Source of the DNA: CAYLNM01 sp964385045
Lineage (GTDB): Bacteria; Planctomycetota; Phycisphaerae; Phycisphaerales; SM1A02
Assembly (NCBI GenBank): GCA_964385045.1
Contig: CAYLNM010000025.1
Coordinates: 1 to 36,541 of the forward strand
Direction of reading: 5' to 3'
DNA length: 36,541 nucleotides
Shown here: positions 1 through 7,676 of the stretch, piece by piece
How positions within the stretch are numbered: position 1 is the first letter of the stretch
How the letters are laid out: every line of letters begins with the position of its first letter
Notes under the pieces: model-generated
Told to the model about the DNA's origin: nothing
Databases searched by the model: none
The model's input: only the letters and a program-made list of their open reading frames with translations
Position numbers and translations under genes: made by a program

Positions 1-219
1 GCGACGGCCGCGGCGAGCACGACGGGCGCGGCGGGCACGACGGCCGCGGCGGGCGCGGCGGGCACGACGGCCGCGGCGACCACGCCCGCGACGGGCGCAG
101 CCGGCCCGCCGCCGAGCCCCGAGGTCAGGTGTCCGGAGTGCGGGGCGCTGGTGCCGACGTCGATCCGGCGTCCCCCGCACCGGATCCCCCGCCGGTTCCG
201 GTCGGTGGGTCGCCCGTGA
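1..219 (+). CDS. Possible C-terminal end of a gene with a CPECG knuckle (partial)
   Basis: The frame is open from the first base to a TGA at 217-219, so any gene here starts outside the window. It reads as an Ala/Thr/Gly-rich low-complexity stretch (GAAGTTAAA repeated), then PPPSPEVRCPECGALVP and a basic tail. A single CPECG is half of a zinc-ribbon-like motif and is the only sign of real protein. It would overlap the 3' end of the convergent hydrolase gene by 95 bp, where the hydrolase also encodes only a low-complexity tail, so the two readings compete. No function can be assigned. It may be a chance open frame in GC-rich DNA. Confidence 0.3.
   Translation, partial: ATAAASTTGAAGTTAAAGAAGTTAAATTPATGAAGPPPSPEVRCPECGALVPTSIRRPPHRIPRRFRSVGRP
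24..77. repeat. Two perfect tandem copies of a 27-bp unit
   Basis: Positions 24-50 and 51-77 are identical, and a degenerate partial copy precedes them. The 27-bp period is nine codons, so the repeat keeps the reading frame of the possible partial gene at the left edge. Confidence 0.85.
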
Positions 220-1120
220 GGGGCGGGGCGGCGGGCGGTCCCGCGGGCGGATCGGCCGCGCCGAGGCCGAGGGCGGCCCGTGCGAGCCCGCGCACCGCGG
301 CCACGTACTCGGGCCGCTCGAGGCCCATCACGTGGCCCTCGCCCTCGAGCACGAGCAGCTCGCCGCGGCGGGCCGCGGCGGCGAGCCGGCGCGAGTGGGC
401 GGCCGGCACCAGCGGATCCTCGTCCCCGTGCACCAGCAGCACCGGCCCGTCGTAGTCCGGCAGCGTTCGCTCCGTCTCGAAGGGATGGCGGCAGAGGAAG
501 CGGGGCACGAGGTGTCGCGCGAACATGTCGCGCATGCTGGTGAAGGTGCTCGTGAGCACGAGCCCCGCCGGCGGGCGGGTGCGGGCGAGGTCGGCCGCCA
601 CCGCCCCGCCGAGGCTCCGCCCGTGGTAGAGCACGCGATCGGCGTCGACCTCCGGCCGGGCGTCGAGCCAGGTCCGGAAGGCGAGCATGTCGCGGCCGAT
701 GCCCGTCTGCGAGGGGCGCCCGCCGCTGCGGCCATATCCACGGTACTCGCACAGCAGGACCGAGACCCCGAGCGGCCGGTACAGCTCGACGTCGAACCAC
801 CCGTCGTCGATCAGCTCCCCGTTGCCGTGGAAGACCATCACCGCGGGCGCGGGCGCCGCCGCGGAGGCCCCGGTGGCGGCGAAGAACCATCCCTCGACGC
901 GGATCCCGGGCTCGGCCTCGATCCAGATCGCCTCGCCCCCGGGGGGCGGCGGCCGATCGGCGGGCAGCCGCGGCCCGGGGAAGATGATCCGCTCCTGCAG
1001 CGAGCATCCGGTCACCACGAGCAGTCCCCACGCCACGGCCACGAGCCCGGCGATGCGAGCGGCCGAGCGAAGCGGCCCGCGCCGTCGCTCCCGATGCGTC
1101 CTCGGTCGATCCCGTCCCAT
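125..1120 (-). CDS. Alpha/beta-hydrolase lipoprotein (BEM46/ABHD13-like)
   Basis: Predicted envelope-anchored serine hydrolase of 331 residues; the substrate is unknown. A basic N-terminus and hydrophobic stretch end in the lipobox VVTGC (Cys39). The alpha/beta-hydrolase core follows: oxyanion-side motif FHGNGE (98-102), nucleophile elbow HGRSLGG (Ser169), acid in HGDEDPLVP (about 233-235) and catalytic His263 in GEGHVMG. This order and the HGN motif match the BEM46-like family. The last 45 or so residues are Pro/Gly/Thr-rich low complexity. The ATG has a GGAGG 8 nt upstream. The gene stands alone and diverges from the thioredoxin-fold lipoprotein gene. Fold and catalytic triad are secure; the role is not. 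Confidence 0.88.
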   Translation of the reverse strand: MGRDRPRTHRERRRGPLRSAARIAGLVAVAWGLLVVTGCSLQERIIFPGPRLPADRPPPPGGEAIWIEAEPGIRVEGWFFAATGASAAAPAPAVMVFHGNGELIDDGWFDVELYRPLGVSVLLCEYRGYGRSGGRPSQTGIGRDMLAFRTWLDARPEVDADRVLYHGRSLGGAVAADLARTRPPAGLVLTSTFTSMRDMFARHLVPRFLCRHPFETERTLPDYDGPVLLVHGDEDPLVPAAHSRRLAAAARRGELLVLEGEGHVMGLERPEYVAAVRGLARAALGLGAADPPAGPPAAPPLTGDPPTGTGGGSGAGDAGSTSAPAPRTPDT

Positions 1121-1126
1121 GCCGCG

Positions 1127-1145
1127 AGCCTCCGGTCAGGAGGCT
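1127..1145 (-). promoter_or_regulatory. Inverted repeat over the hydrolase SD, with overlapping TAGCCT -10 candidate
   Basis: AGCCTCC and GGAGGCT form a perfect 7-bp inverted repeat around a 5-nt loop. On the minus strand the GGAGG arm is the hydrolase Shine-Dalgarno site, so a transcript containing both arms could hide it. The other arm overlaps TAGCCT (1146-1141), a possible -10 box. If that is the true -10, the upstream arm would not be transcribed and no hairpin would form. The two readings exclude each other. Confidence 0.35.
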
Positions 1146-1250
1146 ACCGCGGGACCGGCGGGCCCGGTCGCCCGGCCGCGCCGCCGCCCTTGCCGAGGCG
1201 ACCGCGGTGGTCCTGCCGGCTACCCTCGTCGCGACTCCTGGAGTACCGCC

Positions 1251-1925
1251 ATGCCCGTCCGCCGCCTCGCCGCCGCATGCCTCGCCATTCCCGCCGCCCT
1301 CGGTCCGGCCCTCGGTCTCCTGTCGGGCTGCTCGAGCTCCGGCTCGGCCGCCGCCGACGACACGGCGACGGCGCGACTCGACGCGGACGGCGCGGCCACG
1401 AGCAACCGGTCCGCGGACGCCGCCGGCGCCGCCGAGACGGATGCCGACGAAGGCGCCGAGCGCTCGCGGAACGCCGAGGCCGCCCCGCCGCGGCTGCGGG
1501 CGTGGATGGACCGGCTCACGGTCCGCCACCACTACGACCCCGCGACCGGCTTCATCGTGGCCGACGAGGTCGTCGCGCTGCCGCCCGTGCTGCGTCGCGC
1601 CCCCGACGCCCGCACCCTCGTGGCCTTCGGCGCCGAGAACGACGTGCCGGTGGTGGTGTTCGCGACCGCCGATCGCTGCGCCCCGTGCCAGCAGTACAAG
1701 AAGGACGCCCTGAACGACCCCGAGGTGCTGATCCTGCTCGAGTCGGGCCGGATCTTCGCCACCCACGTGGAGGTCGACCGCGAGCCGGAGCTCGCGCGCG
1801 AGGTGCTCGGCAGTCTCGGCATCCCGATGACCTACCTCTTTCGGAACGGCGAGATCGTCGGCCGCCTGAGCGGCCAGCGCTCGGCCGCGGAGCTGCAGAC
1901 CTTCCTCCGCGAGGCCACCGGCTGA
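1251..1925 (+). CDS. Thioredoxin-fold lipoprotein with CAPC active site
   Basis: 224-residue lipoprotein. The signal peptide ends in the lipobox LLSGC (Cys27), followed by about 50 residues of Ala/Asp-rich linker. The C-terminal half is a thioredoxin fold: FATADRCAPCQQYKK gives the redox pair Cys143/Cys146, and GIPMTYLF supplies the cis-Pro (192). The expected role is a thiol-disulfide reaction outside the inner membrane, as reductant or oxidase. I chose this ATG because GGAG (1240-1243) lies 7 nt upstream and the signal peptide begins here; longer in-frame extensions lack both. TACCCT at 1221-1226 is a possible -10. A second membrane thioredoxin lies at 22529-23401 with a CPPC site. Confidence 0.88.
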   Translation: MPVRRLAAACLAIPAALGPALGLLSGCSSSGSAAADDTATARLDADGAATSNRSADAAGAAETDADEGAERSRNAEAAPPRLRAWMDRLTVRHHYDPATGFIVADEVVALPPVLRRAPDARTLVAFGAENDVPVVVFATADRCAPCQQYKKDALNDPEVLILLESGRIFATHVEVDREPELAREVLGSLGIPMTYLFRNGEIVGRLSGQRSAAELQTFLREATG

Positions 1926-1942
1926 GGGGCCCACGGCGCCCC

Positions 1943-1966
1943 GCGGGCCGTCGACCACCGGCCCGC
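1943..1966 (+). terminator. Perfect 8-bp GC hairpin after the thioredoxin-fold gene
   Basis: GCGGGCCG (1943-1950) pairs perfectly with CGGCCCGC (1959-1966) around an 8-nt loop, starting 18 nt after the stop. No T tract follows, so termination is plausible but not shown. The rest of the 322-bp spacer up to 2247 shows no convincing gene. Confidence 0.4.
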
Positions 1967-2247
1967 CGCTCCCGCCACCCCGCCCCCCGGCCCCCGGCCC
2001 GCACTTTCCCCGGCGATCCCGAGCATCCCCCCGCTGCCGCGGCCCCGATCGCGCGGCCGGCGCCGGGGATCATGCCCCATGTCGGCGCACTCTTCGCGTC
2101 CAGCGGCCGTGAATGAGCCCGCCTTCACGCCCCTCTTCCAGTCGCTTCATGGCCGCCGTGCATCGTCTCCCCCGACCGCGGGGGACGGCGACGGTGGTCG
2201 TCGCCGGCCCCGTCCGCGGCCATCCCCGCCGCGAAGGCCGACTCACC

Positions 2248-2577
2248 ATGAAGACCATGCGGGCCCGTGACATCGACCGGCTCTGCCGCAGCGACGCCGA
2301 CGTGCTGCTGCTCGACGTGCTCCCCGAGCAGCATTACGACCAGGAGCACGTGCCGTCCGCCCTCAACGCCCCGCTCGACTCCGAGCACTTCGTCGAGCAC
2401 GCCCGCTCGCTCGCCGACGATCTCGAGCAGCCGGTGATCGTGTACTGCACCGACTCGGACTGCCCGCTCTCGGCCCGAGCCGCCCAGAAGCTCGAGGCGG
2501 CGGGGTTCGAGCACGTCATCGACATGGAGGGCGGCCTCGCGGAGTGGAAGGACGAGGGGCTGCCCGTCGAGCCCTGA
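2248..2577 (+). CDS. Single-domain rhodanese-like protein
   Basis: 109-residue cytoplasmic protein made of one rhodanese domain: LLLDVLPEQHYDQEHVPSALN near the N-terminus matches the family's DVR..EY..GHIPGA..IP signature. The active-site Cys67 sits in VYCTDSDCPLS, and GGLAEWKDEGLPV is the usual C-terminal element. The family carries sulfane sulfur as a cysteine persulfide; here the loop holds a second cysteine (Cys72), which could allow disulfide or redox control instead. The start at 2248 is chosen because the conserved domain begins directly after it; an upstream extension to 2113 is Ser/Pro/Arg-rich and does not look coding. The Shine-Dalgarno is weak (GAAGG, 11 nt away). Confidence 0.9.
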   Translation: MKTMRARDIDRLCRSDADVLLLDVLPEQHYDQEHVPSALNAPLDSEHFVEHARSLADDLEQPVIVYCTDSDCPLSARAAQKLEAAGFEHVIDMEGGLAEWKDEGLPVEP

Positions 2578-2582
2578 GTCCG

Positions 2583-2598
2583 GGCGCGAGCTCGCGCC
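2583..2598 (+). terminator. 16-bp perfect palindrome just after the rhodanese stop
   Basis: GGCGCGAGCTCGCGCC is a perfect 16-bp palindrome 5 nt after the stop codon. It could be a compact terminator or mRNA-end hairpin, or a dyad DNA site. No T tract follows. Confidence 0.35.
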
Positions 2599-2684
2599 GC
2601 CCCGGCGGCATCGAGCGATCGCGTGCCCCCTCGTCCCCCCCGCGCGTCGCCCTCGCGACTCGTCCCGAAGCGAACCGCCCCGAC

Positions 2685-2699
2685 CCGAACCGAACCGAA
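2685..2699 (+). repeat. CCGAA x3 tandem repeat
   Basis: Three perfect CCGAA units with related CGAA-type units just upstream (about 2675). They lie immediately before the GAGGAGT Shine-Dalgarno of the small membrane protein gene and so fall in its leader. No function is known. Confidence 0.6.
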
Positions 2700-2714
2700 T
2701 CGAGAGGAGTCGCC

Positions 2715-3143
2715 ATGACCCTCGTGGCCCAGCTCGTCTTCGTCGTCCTTCTCACGCTGCTGCTCGCGTCCCTGCTCACCGGCCCCGTCGGCTGGCGGCA
2801 CAACCGGGCCGGCGAACGCGCGATCATCTCGTGGATCTTCACGATCATGGTCCTGCTGCCGCTCATCTGGGCCGCGACCATCTGGCTGCCCCCCGCCGGG
2901 CCGGTCGTGGTCGGCGTCCCGTGGGTCGGGCCGCTCCTCGTCGGCCTGCTCGTCGCCTTCCTGCTCGCGGCCCTCGCCCCGCCGCGGCGTTCGATCGAAC
3001 GGACGCCGCGGACCGAGCGCGATCCGGGCGTGCCGGCGAGCGACGTCGTCGTCGCCCGGGAGGAGCGCGTCTTCGCCGACGTGATGCTCTGGGTCTTCCT
3101 CGCCCTCGGGGTCGGACTCATCGCCTTCGGCTACGCCGTGTGA
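2715..3143 (+). CDS. Small integral membrane protein, unknown function
   Basis: 142 residues with four likely transmembrane segments (about 4-23, 38-58, 62-88 and 122-141). The third and fourth are separated by a charged loop rich in Arg/Glu/Asp (about 89-120). The ATG is preceded by GAGGAGT with good spacing. I do not recognise the family and see no catalytic motif. It sits 138 bp after the rhodanese gene and 76 bp before the BON-domain gene on the same strand, which suggests an envelope-related role shared with these neighbours, but nothing in the protein itself shows it. Confidence 0.8.
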   Translation: MTLVAQLVFVVLLTLLLASLLTGPVGWRHNRAGERAIISWIFTIMVLLPLIWAATIWLPPAGPVVVGVPWVGPLLVGLLVAFLLAALAPPRRSIERTPRTERDPGVPASDVVVAREERVFADVMLWVFLALGVGLIAFGYAV

Positions 3144-3219
3144 CGGGCTCCTCGATCCACCGGGCGACGGTCCGCCGCCGTCCGCCGCGCCGCCAGTCCT
3201 CCGCTCGGAGTCTCACGCC

Positions 3220-4878
3220 ATGAACGACATCGCCATTCGCATCCTCTCCGTCACCGTCTCGACCGTGCTTCCCGTCCTCGGCAGCATCGGTCTCGCGACG
3301 AGCGGCACGGCGCCCTCGACGCCCACGGCCTCCTCGGCCTCCTCGGCCCCGTCCGCCCCCGCCACCGCCGCCGCCACGACGTCCCGGACGGCGTCCGACG
3401 CCCGCGCGTCGTCGCGTCAGGAGGACGGGCTCGAGCGTCCCGCCCTCTCCGACCGGCTGATCGCCGACGCGGTGGAGGACGAGATCGAGGCCGACCCCCG
3501 CGTCGACCTGAACTGGCTCAGCGTCGGCAGCACCAACGGCGCCGTCACCATCGGCGGGACCGCCGACGACCTCCTGTCCAAGCGGCGCGCGACCCGGCTC
3601 GCCCGCACCGTCCGGGGCGTCCGCGAGGTCAGCAACGTGATCACCGTGCCGACGAGCGAGAAGACGGGCTCCGAGCTCGCGGCGGACGTCGAGTCGGCCC
3701 TGCTGCTGAACGTCGCCACGGACTCGTTCGAGATCGACGCCTCGGCGGACGACGCCGGGCGCGTGGTGCTCGAGGGATCCGTCGGCTCCAACCAGGAGCG
3801 GACGCTCGCCGAACGGGTGGCCGCCTCGGTCCGGGGCGTGACGTCGATCGAGAACGACCTCGAGCTCGACCTCGACGACGTGCGCACCGACGCCGAGCTT
3901 CGGCAGGAGATCGTCGAGACCCTGCAGTGGAACGTCCGCGTGGACCATGAGCTGCTCGACGTGCGGGTCCGAAACGGACGCGTCATCCTCGACGGCAGCG
4001 CCGGCAGCGTCGCCGAGCTCGAGCGGGCCATCGACCTCGCCTGGGTGCTCGGCGTTCGGGAGGTCGACGCCTCGGGCGTCGAGGTCATCGACGGCGAGGA
4101 CGCGGCTCGTTCGCGCGGTCCCGGCGACATGGAGCCCTGGACGGACGAGGACATCGCCGGCGCCACCGCCCGCGTCCTCCGGTACGACCCGCTCGTGGAC
4201 GCCGAGGACGTCGCCGTCGAGTCCGAGGACGGACGGGTGACGCTCCGCGGCACGGTCAAGAGTCTGCAGGCCCGGCGGGCCGCCACCATCGCGGCCGAGG
4301 ACGTGGTCGGCGTCGACCGGGTGCGCAACCGCCTGCGGGTGCGCCCCGGCGCGGACCTGAGCGACGAGCAGATCGAGACCCGCATCGAACGGGCGATCGG
4401 CCTCGACCCGTGGCTGGACGCGAACCGGCTCGACGCCGAGGTCGAGGACGGGACCGCCACGCTGAGCGGCGAGGTCGAGGGCGCCTTCGAGCATGCGCAC
4501 GCGACCGCGACCGTGGCTGCGGTCGAGGGGGTGACCCGCGTCATCAACCGCGCCGAGGCCGACGGCGTCGCGAGCGTCTTCATGTACGACCCCTGGGTCG
4601 ACTGGTGGCCCCGCGAGTCGGCGATCATCACCGCCGCCACGTCGCCGATGATCGACTCGGAGTACGAGCGCCGGCTCGAGGACGACGTCGAGAGCCAGCT
4701 GTTCTGGAGCCCCTTCGTCGACTCCGACAACATCGTGGTGGACGTGCAGGGCGGCGAGGTCCGCCTCTCGGGCATCGTCGAGGACGAGGCCGAACGCCAG
4801 GCCGCGGTCGAGAACGCGTGGGAGGGCGGGGCGATGGACGTCGTCGACCGGCTCGTGATCGCGGACGCGACCGGCTGA
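3220..4878 (+). CDS. Exported protein with six BON domains
   Basis: 552 residues. A hydrophobic N-terminus (about 5-28) looks like a signal peptide, followed by a Ser/Ala/Thr-rich linker to residue 75. Six BON-type units follow at about 77-143, 150-217, 223-290, 308-374, 381-447 and 481-548. Each has an acidic helix, a short D..V stretch, a core strand such as GRVTLRGTV or GEVRLSGIV, then a long helix and G-V-x-x-V. BON domains are known from OsmY and related proteins and are thought to bind membranes or other envelope partners; OsmY has two. Units 5 and 6 are separated by an aromatic segment (YDPWVDWWP). The ATG has CGGAG 9 nt upstream. The likely role is periplasmic protection under envelope or osmotic stress (inference). 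Confidence 0.88.
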   Translation: MNDIAIRILSVTVSTVLPVLGSIGLATSGTAPSTPTASSASSAPSAPATAAATTSRTASDARASSRQEDGLERPALSDRLIADAVEDEIEADPRVDLNWLSVGSTNGAVTIGGTADDLLSKRRATRLARTVRGVREVSNVITVPTSEKTGSELAADVESALLLNVATDSFEIDASADDAGRVVLEGSVGSNQERTLAERVAASVRGVTSIENDLELDLDDVRTDAELRQEIVETLQWNVRVDHELLDVRVRNGRVILDGSAGSVAELERAIDLAWVLGVREVDASGVEVIDGEDAARSRGPGDMEPWTDEDIAGATARVLRYDPLVDAEDVAVESEDGRVTLRGTVKSLQARRAATIAAEDVVGVDRVRNRLRVRPGADLSDEQIETRIERAIGLDPWLDANRLDAEVEDGTATLSGEVEGAFEHAHATATVAAVEGVTRVINRAEADGVASVFMYDPWVDWWPRESAIITAATSPMIDSEYERRLEDDVESQLFWSPFVDSDNIVVDVQGGEVRLSGIVEDEAERQAAVENAWEGGAMDVVDRLVIADATG

Positions 4879-4957
4879 TCCCGCCCCCGCACTCGTGGCC
4901 CCTTCCCCGGGCGAGCCCATCGCCCCCGCGGCCCCGGGGAGGGGCCCTTCGGATCGT

Positions 4958-4993
4958 CCGGCGGCCGCGGCCTCATCGGGTCGCGGCCGCCGG
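4958..4993 (+). terminator. Perfect 11-bp GC hairpin after the BON gene
   Basis: CCGGCGGCCGC (4958-4968) pairs perfectly with GCGGCCGCCGG (4983-4993) around a 14-nt loop, about 80 nt after the BON stop. No T tract. Likely a 3'-end structure separating the BON gene from the coiled-coil gene. Confidence 0.4.
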
Positions 4994-5141
4994 TGCGTTC
5001 GCGCCGCCGACTCCGGAGGCGCCGCCCTCGAGCGGTCGTGATCGCCGGACGACGGACGTGGACACCCAATCGTCGCCGCTCCCGACGCCGCCTCGGGCCC
5101 GGCACGCCTGCTTCCCGGCGGCCCCGATGGAGGATCATGCC

Positions 5142-5393
5142 ATGACCGACGCCCGCACCACCGAGCTGAAGCACCGCGTCGAGGCCCGCCGCAAGGAGCT
5201 CGAGGCCCGGCTCCATGAGCTCGCCGCCGACACCTCGGCGTCGAGCCGCGAGACCGCGGAGAGGATCCGCGAGCGGCTCGAGGAGCTGGGCGATCGCGCG
5301 GCCGAGCGGTGGGAGGACCTCTCGGATCAGGCCCGCGAGCGACTCGACGCATGGCTCGACCGGACCGACGAGCACGTGAACGCCCCCCGGTGA
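5142..5393 (+). CDS. Small highly charged coiled-coil protein
   Basis: 83 residues, almost all helix-forming (Glu, Arg, Ala, Leu) with an a/d Leu/Val spacing (LKHRVEARRKELEARLHEL), and no Cys, Gly or membrane segment. It looks like a cytoplasmic amphipathic coiled coil, of the sort seen in small stress-induced or apolipoprotein-like proteins. I cannot name a family. I chose this ATG because GGAGGA lies 7 nt upstream; another ATG 15 nt earlier overlaps that Shine-Dalgarno. It follows the six-BON gene by 263 bp on the same strand and may belong to the same stress group, though the hairpin between them argues for separate transcription. Confidence 0.75.
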   Translation: MTDARTTELKHRVEARRKELEARLHELAADTSASSRETAERIRERLEELGDRAAERWEDLSDQARERLDAWLDRTDEHVNAPR

Positions 5394-5458
5394 CAGCCGC
5401 GTGTGCGGTCGGTCGCGGGCCCCGGAGGGTCCACCCTTCGCGGCACGCTCGAGATCTC

Positions 5459-5510
5459 GGGAAGAAATTTCGGATTTCGTTTGGGTATCGACGGCAGCGG
5501 CGAATAGTCT
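5459..5510 (+). promoter_or_regulatory. AT-rich island, likely promoter of the SnoaL-like gene
   Basis: GAAGAAATTTCGGATTTCG and the following bases are strikingly AT-rich against the surroundings. TTGGGT (5481-5486) and GAATAG (5502-5507) could be -35 and -10 boxes, but the spacing is only 15 bp. The gene start lies 107 bp further on. The local composition is the main evidence. Confidence 0.35.
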
Positions 5511-5616
5511 GTCGCCGTGCCGCGACCGGGGCCCGTCGGACGGCAGTCACGCAGCCGGTCGGCGCCGGTCGCCCGTCCACCGGGCCCGCGGTCCGCGGCG
5601 CGAGGAGGCCAGCACC

Positions 5617-6003
5617 ATGGCGACCGAGACGAGCACGGCCGCGGAGGTCGGACGACGACTGGTGGAGCTCTGCGCCGGCGGGAGGCACCGGCAGGCGATC
5701 GAGGAGCGGTACGGCGACGAGGCCGTCTCCGTGGAGGCGATGGAGGGCCCGAGCGGCCGCGAGACCCGCGGCAAGCCGGCCATCCTGGAGCTGGACGATT
5801 GGTGGGACTCCGCCCACGAGGTGCACTCGATGCACGTGGACGGCCCCTACCCGCACGGCGACCACTTCATCTGCTTCATGGAGGTCGACGTCACCGCCAG
5901 GGAGGGCCCGACGACGGGCCGGCGGACGACGGTGAAGGAGGCCTGCCACTACACGGTCGCCGACGGGCGCATCGTCCGGACCGAGTTCTCCTACGACTGC
6001 TGA
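5617..6003 (+). CDS. SnoaL-like / NTF2-fold protein
   Basis: 128 residues with the alpha+beta pattern of the NTF2/SnoaL superfamily: an N-terminal helix (AAEVGRRLVELCAGG), the helix with EERYGDEAVSVEA, the RGKPAILE helix, then alternating strands (HSMHVDGPYPHGDHFICFMEVDV) and the closing strand GRIVRTEFSYD. Superfamily members include enzymes, sterol isomerases and pure binding proteins; no catalytic set can be read here, so the function is open. The ATG has a strong CGAGGAGG 8 nt upstream. It stands 223 bp after the coiled-coil gene with an AT-rich probable promoter between, and so is probably transcribed on its own. Cytoplasmic; no signal peptide. Confidence 0.8.
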   Translation: MATETSTAAEVGRRLVELCAGGRHRQAIEERYGDEAVSVEAMEGPSGRETRGKPAILELDDWWDSAHEVHSMHVDGPYPHGDHFICFMEVDVTAREGPTTGRRTTVKEACHYTVADGRIVRTEFSYDC

Positions 6004-6189
6004 TCGTCGCGTGGCGGGCGTCCGCCGCCGGCGCGAGGGGACCGGACGAGGACGGCGCCGGCCGTCCTCGTCCGCGTTCACATCCGCGTGCGCATCCGTC
6101 TGCGCGGGCGCAAGGATCGCGCGGCGAACACGTCGGTCGACGTGGACGAGTGGTTATGGGCGCCCGCGGTCGGCATGGCCCGGCGCGAG

Positions 6190-6217
6190 TTCCGGCGGCG
6201 CACGGCCGCCGCCGGAA
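6190..6217 (+). terminator. Perfect 11-bp hairpin upstream of the DUF1570 gene
   Basis: TTCCGGCGGCG (6190-6200) and CGCCGCCGGAA (6207-6217) pair perfectly around a 6-nt loop. It lies 187 nt after the SnoaL-like stop and 56 nt before the peptidase start, so it could be a terminator for the former or sit in the leader of the latter. No T tract. Confidence 0.35.
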
Positions 6218-6272
6218 TGACGGACGCTCGTCCCGTCGCGGGGCCGATGGTCCTGACGCCTCGGAGTGCTGC

Positions 6273-7676
6273 ATGGTGCCACCGTCCGTACCGTCCCCGC
6301 TTCGCCCGCGCCGACGCGCCCGACACCCCCGCGCGGTCGCTGCGCGACGGCGGCGTCTGCACGGACTGATCGCGTCGCTGGCCCTCGCCGGGGCTCCCGT
6401 CGCCTCCGCCGGACGCACCGTGGCGGCTGACGACGCCGAGACGGACCGCGTCGCCGCCGCGGTCGAACGGGCCGAGGCGGCCGCCCGGCAGGCGACCGCC
6501 GAGGGACGCGACGTCGCCGCGCTCGGCCACTGGGCGATGGTCGCCCGACTGGCCCCGGAGCACGAGGCCGCGTGGGCACGGCTCCGGGAGACGGCCCCAG
6601 GCCGGCCCCCGCTCGAGTCGCCCGCCCTGGCCTCGGCCCGGGCGGCCCTGCCCCGAGGCTTCCGCGAGGAGCGCACGACCCACTTCGTGGTGCTCAGCGA
6701 TGCCGACCCGCAGTGGACGCTCGAGGTGGGCCGGCGTCTCGAGCACGTGCATGCGTCCTTCGAGTCGTTCGCGCGACGACTGGGACTGGATCCGGTGCCA
6801 CTGCGTCACCGGCTCGTGTGCATCGTCTTCGAGGACCGGCGCGACTTCGCCCGCTTCGGGCGCGAGACCGACGGCGTGGCGGCGAGCTGGGCGCACGGGT
6901 ACTACAGCCCGCGGCGGGACCGCGTGGTGCTGTACCAGCCCGACGATCGCGCCGACCGGTTCGCCGAGGCCCGGGCCGTCGCGGCGCTCATGCACGAGAC
7001 GGCGCACCAGCTCAGCTTTCACCGGCTGGTCCAGGACGTCACGGTCCAGCAGCCGCTGTGGCTCAACGAGGGGCTCGCGACGAGCTTCGAGGCGGCCGAG
7101 GACGCCCGTTCCTGCGGCCCGTGGGATCCCTTCGAGCCGCGCGAGCGGCGGCTCGCCCGACTCGTCGCCGAGGACCGCCTGCTGCCGCTCGGCGAGCTCG
7201 TGGGCCTCGTGACGCTCGGCGCGGCCGACGCCGAGCGGATCGAGCGGGTCTACGGCCAGTGCTACGGACTGTTCACCTGGCTCGCGACCACCCGGCCCGC
7301 GGCGCTCCGCGCGTTCCTCGACGCCATGCACGCCGAGCCGCCGGGGGCCGTGGAGTCGTCGCGGCTGATCGAGCTCTTCGAGACGCACGTGGGTCGGCTG
7401 GCCGCGATCGAGTCGGCCTTCGGGGCCCACCTGCGCCGCCGCGTGGCGGCACGGCGCGACGAGGCCGAGCCGCGCCCGGGGACCGGCGGGATGCGGGTCA
7501 TGCCGCCGGCCGCGGTCGCCGATGCAGGGACGGAGCGGACCCCGGTCGGACCCGCGGCTCGGGCGCCGGCCGCGGGGCCGGGCCGCCCCGGCGAGCCGCC
7601 CGCCCGCGGCCCCGGCACGTCCGCCCCCCACGACCGCCCGCCCGCGTCCGTTCCGACGGAGCCCACCCGCCGATGA
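6273..7676 (+). CDS. DUF1570-type exported zinc metallopeptidase
   Basis: 467 residues. A very basic N-terminus precedes a hydrophobic segment (about 30-46), a long but plausible signal peptide. Helical residues 55-105 resemble one or two TPR-like hairpins. The peptidase part has the gluzincin signature: HETAH (His241, Glu242, His245) and, downstream, LWLNEGLATSFE, which supplies the third zinc ligand (Glu266 or Glu273). This matches DUF1570, a family frequent in planctomycetes with no characterised substrate. The C-terminal 65 or so residues are Pro/Gly/Ala-rich. The start is set by GGAG (6263-6266) 6 nt before the ATG. Its stop overlaps the next start (ATGA), so the two are translationally coupled. 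Confidence 0.87.
   Translation: MVPPSVPSPLRPRRRARHPRAVAARRRRLHGLIASLALAGAPVASAGRTVAADDAETDRVAAAVERAEAAARQATAEGRDVAALGHWAMVARLAPEHEAAWARLRETAPGRPPLESPALASARAALPRGFREERTTHFVVLSDADPQWTLEVGRRLEHVHASFESFARRLGLDPVPLRHRLVCIVFEDRRDFARFGRETDGVAASWAHGYYSPRRDRVVLYQPDDRADRFAEARAVAALMHETAHQLSFHRLVQDVTVQQPLWLNEGLATSFEAAEDARSCGPWDPFEPRERRLARLVAEDRLLPLGELVGLVTLGAADAERIERVYGQCYGLFTWLATTRPAALRAFLDAMHAEPPGAVESSRLIELFETHVGRLAAIESAFGAHLRRRVAARRDEAEPRPGTGGMRVMPPAAVADAGTERTPVGPAARAPAAGPGRPGEPPARGPGTSAPHDRPPASVPTEPTRR

Noticed and set aside
2113..2247. Longer N-terminus for the rhodanese
   Set aside because: The extension is Ser/Pro/Arg-rich, has no signal peptide, and the conserved domain begins at the 2248 start.
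3118..6081. 987-codon open frame on the minus strand opposite the BON gene
   Set aside because: It is the antisense of a clear six-domain gene, crosses several spacers and genes, and gives His/Arg/Gly-rich sequence with no domain. Such shadows are expected at this GC content.
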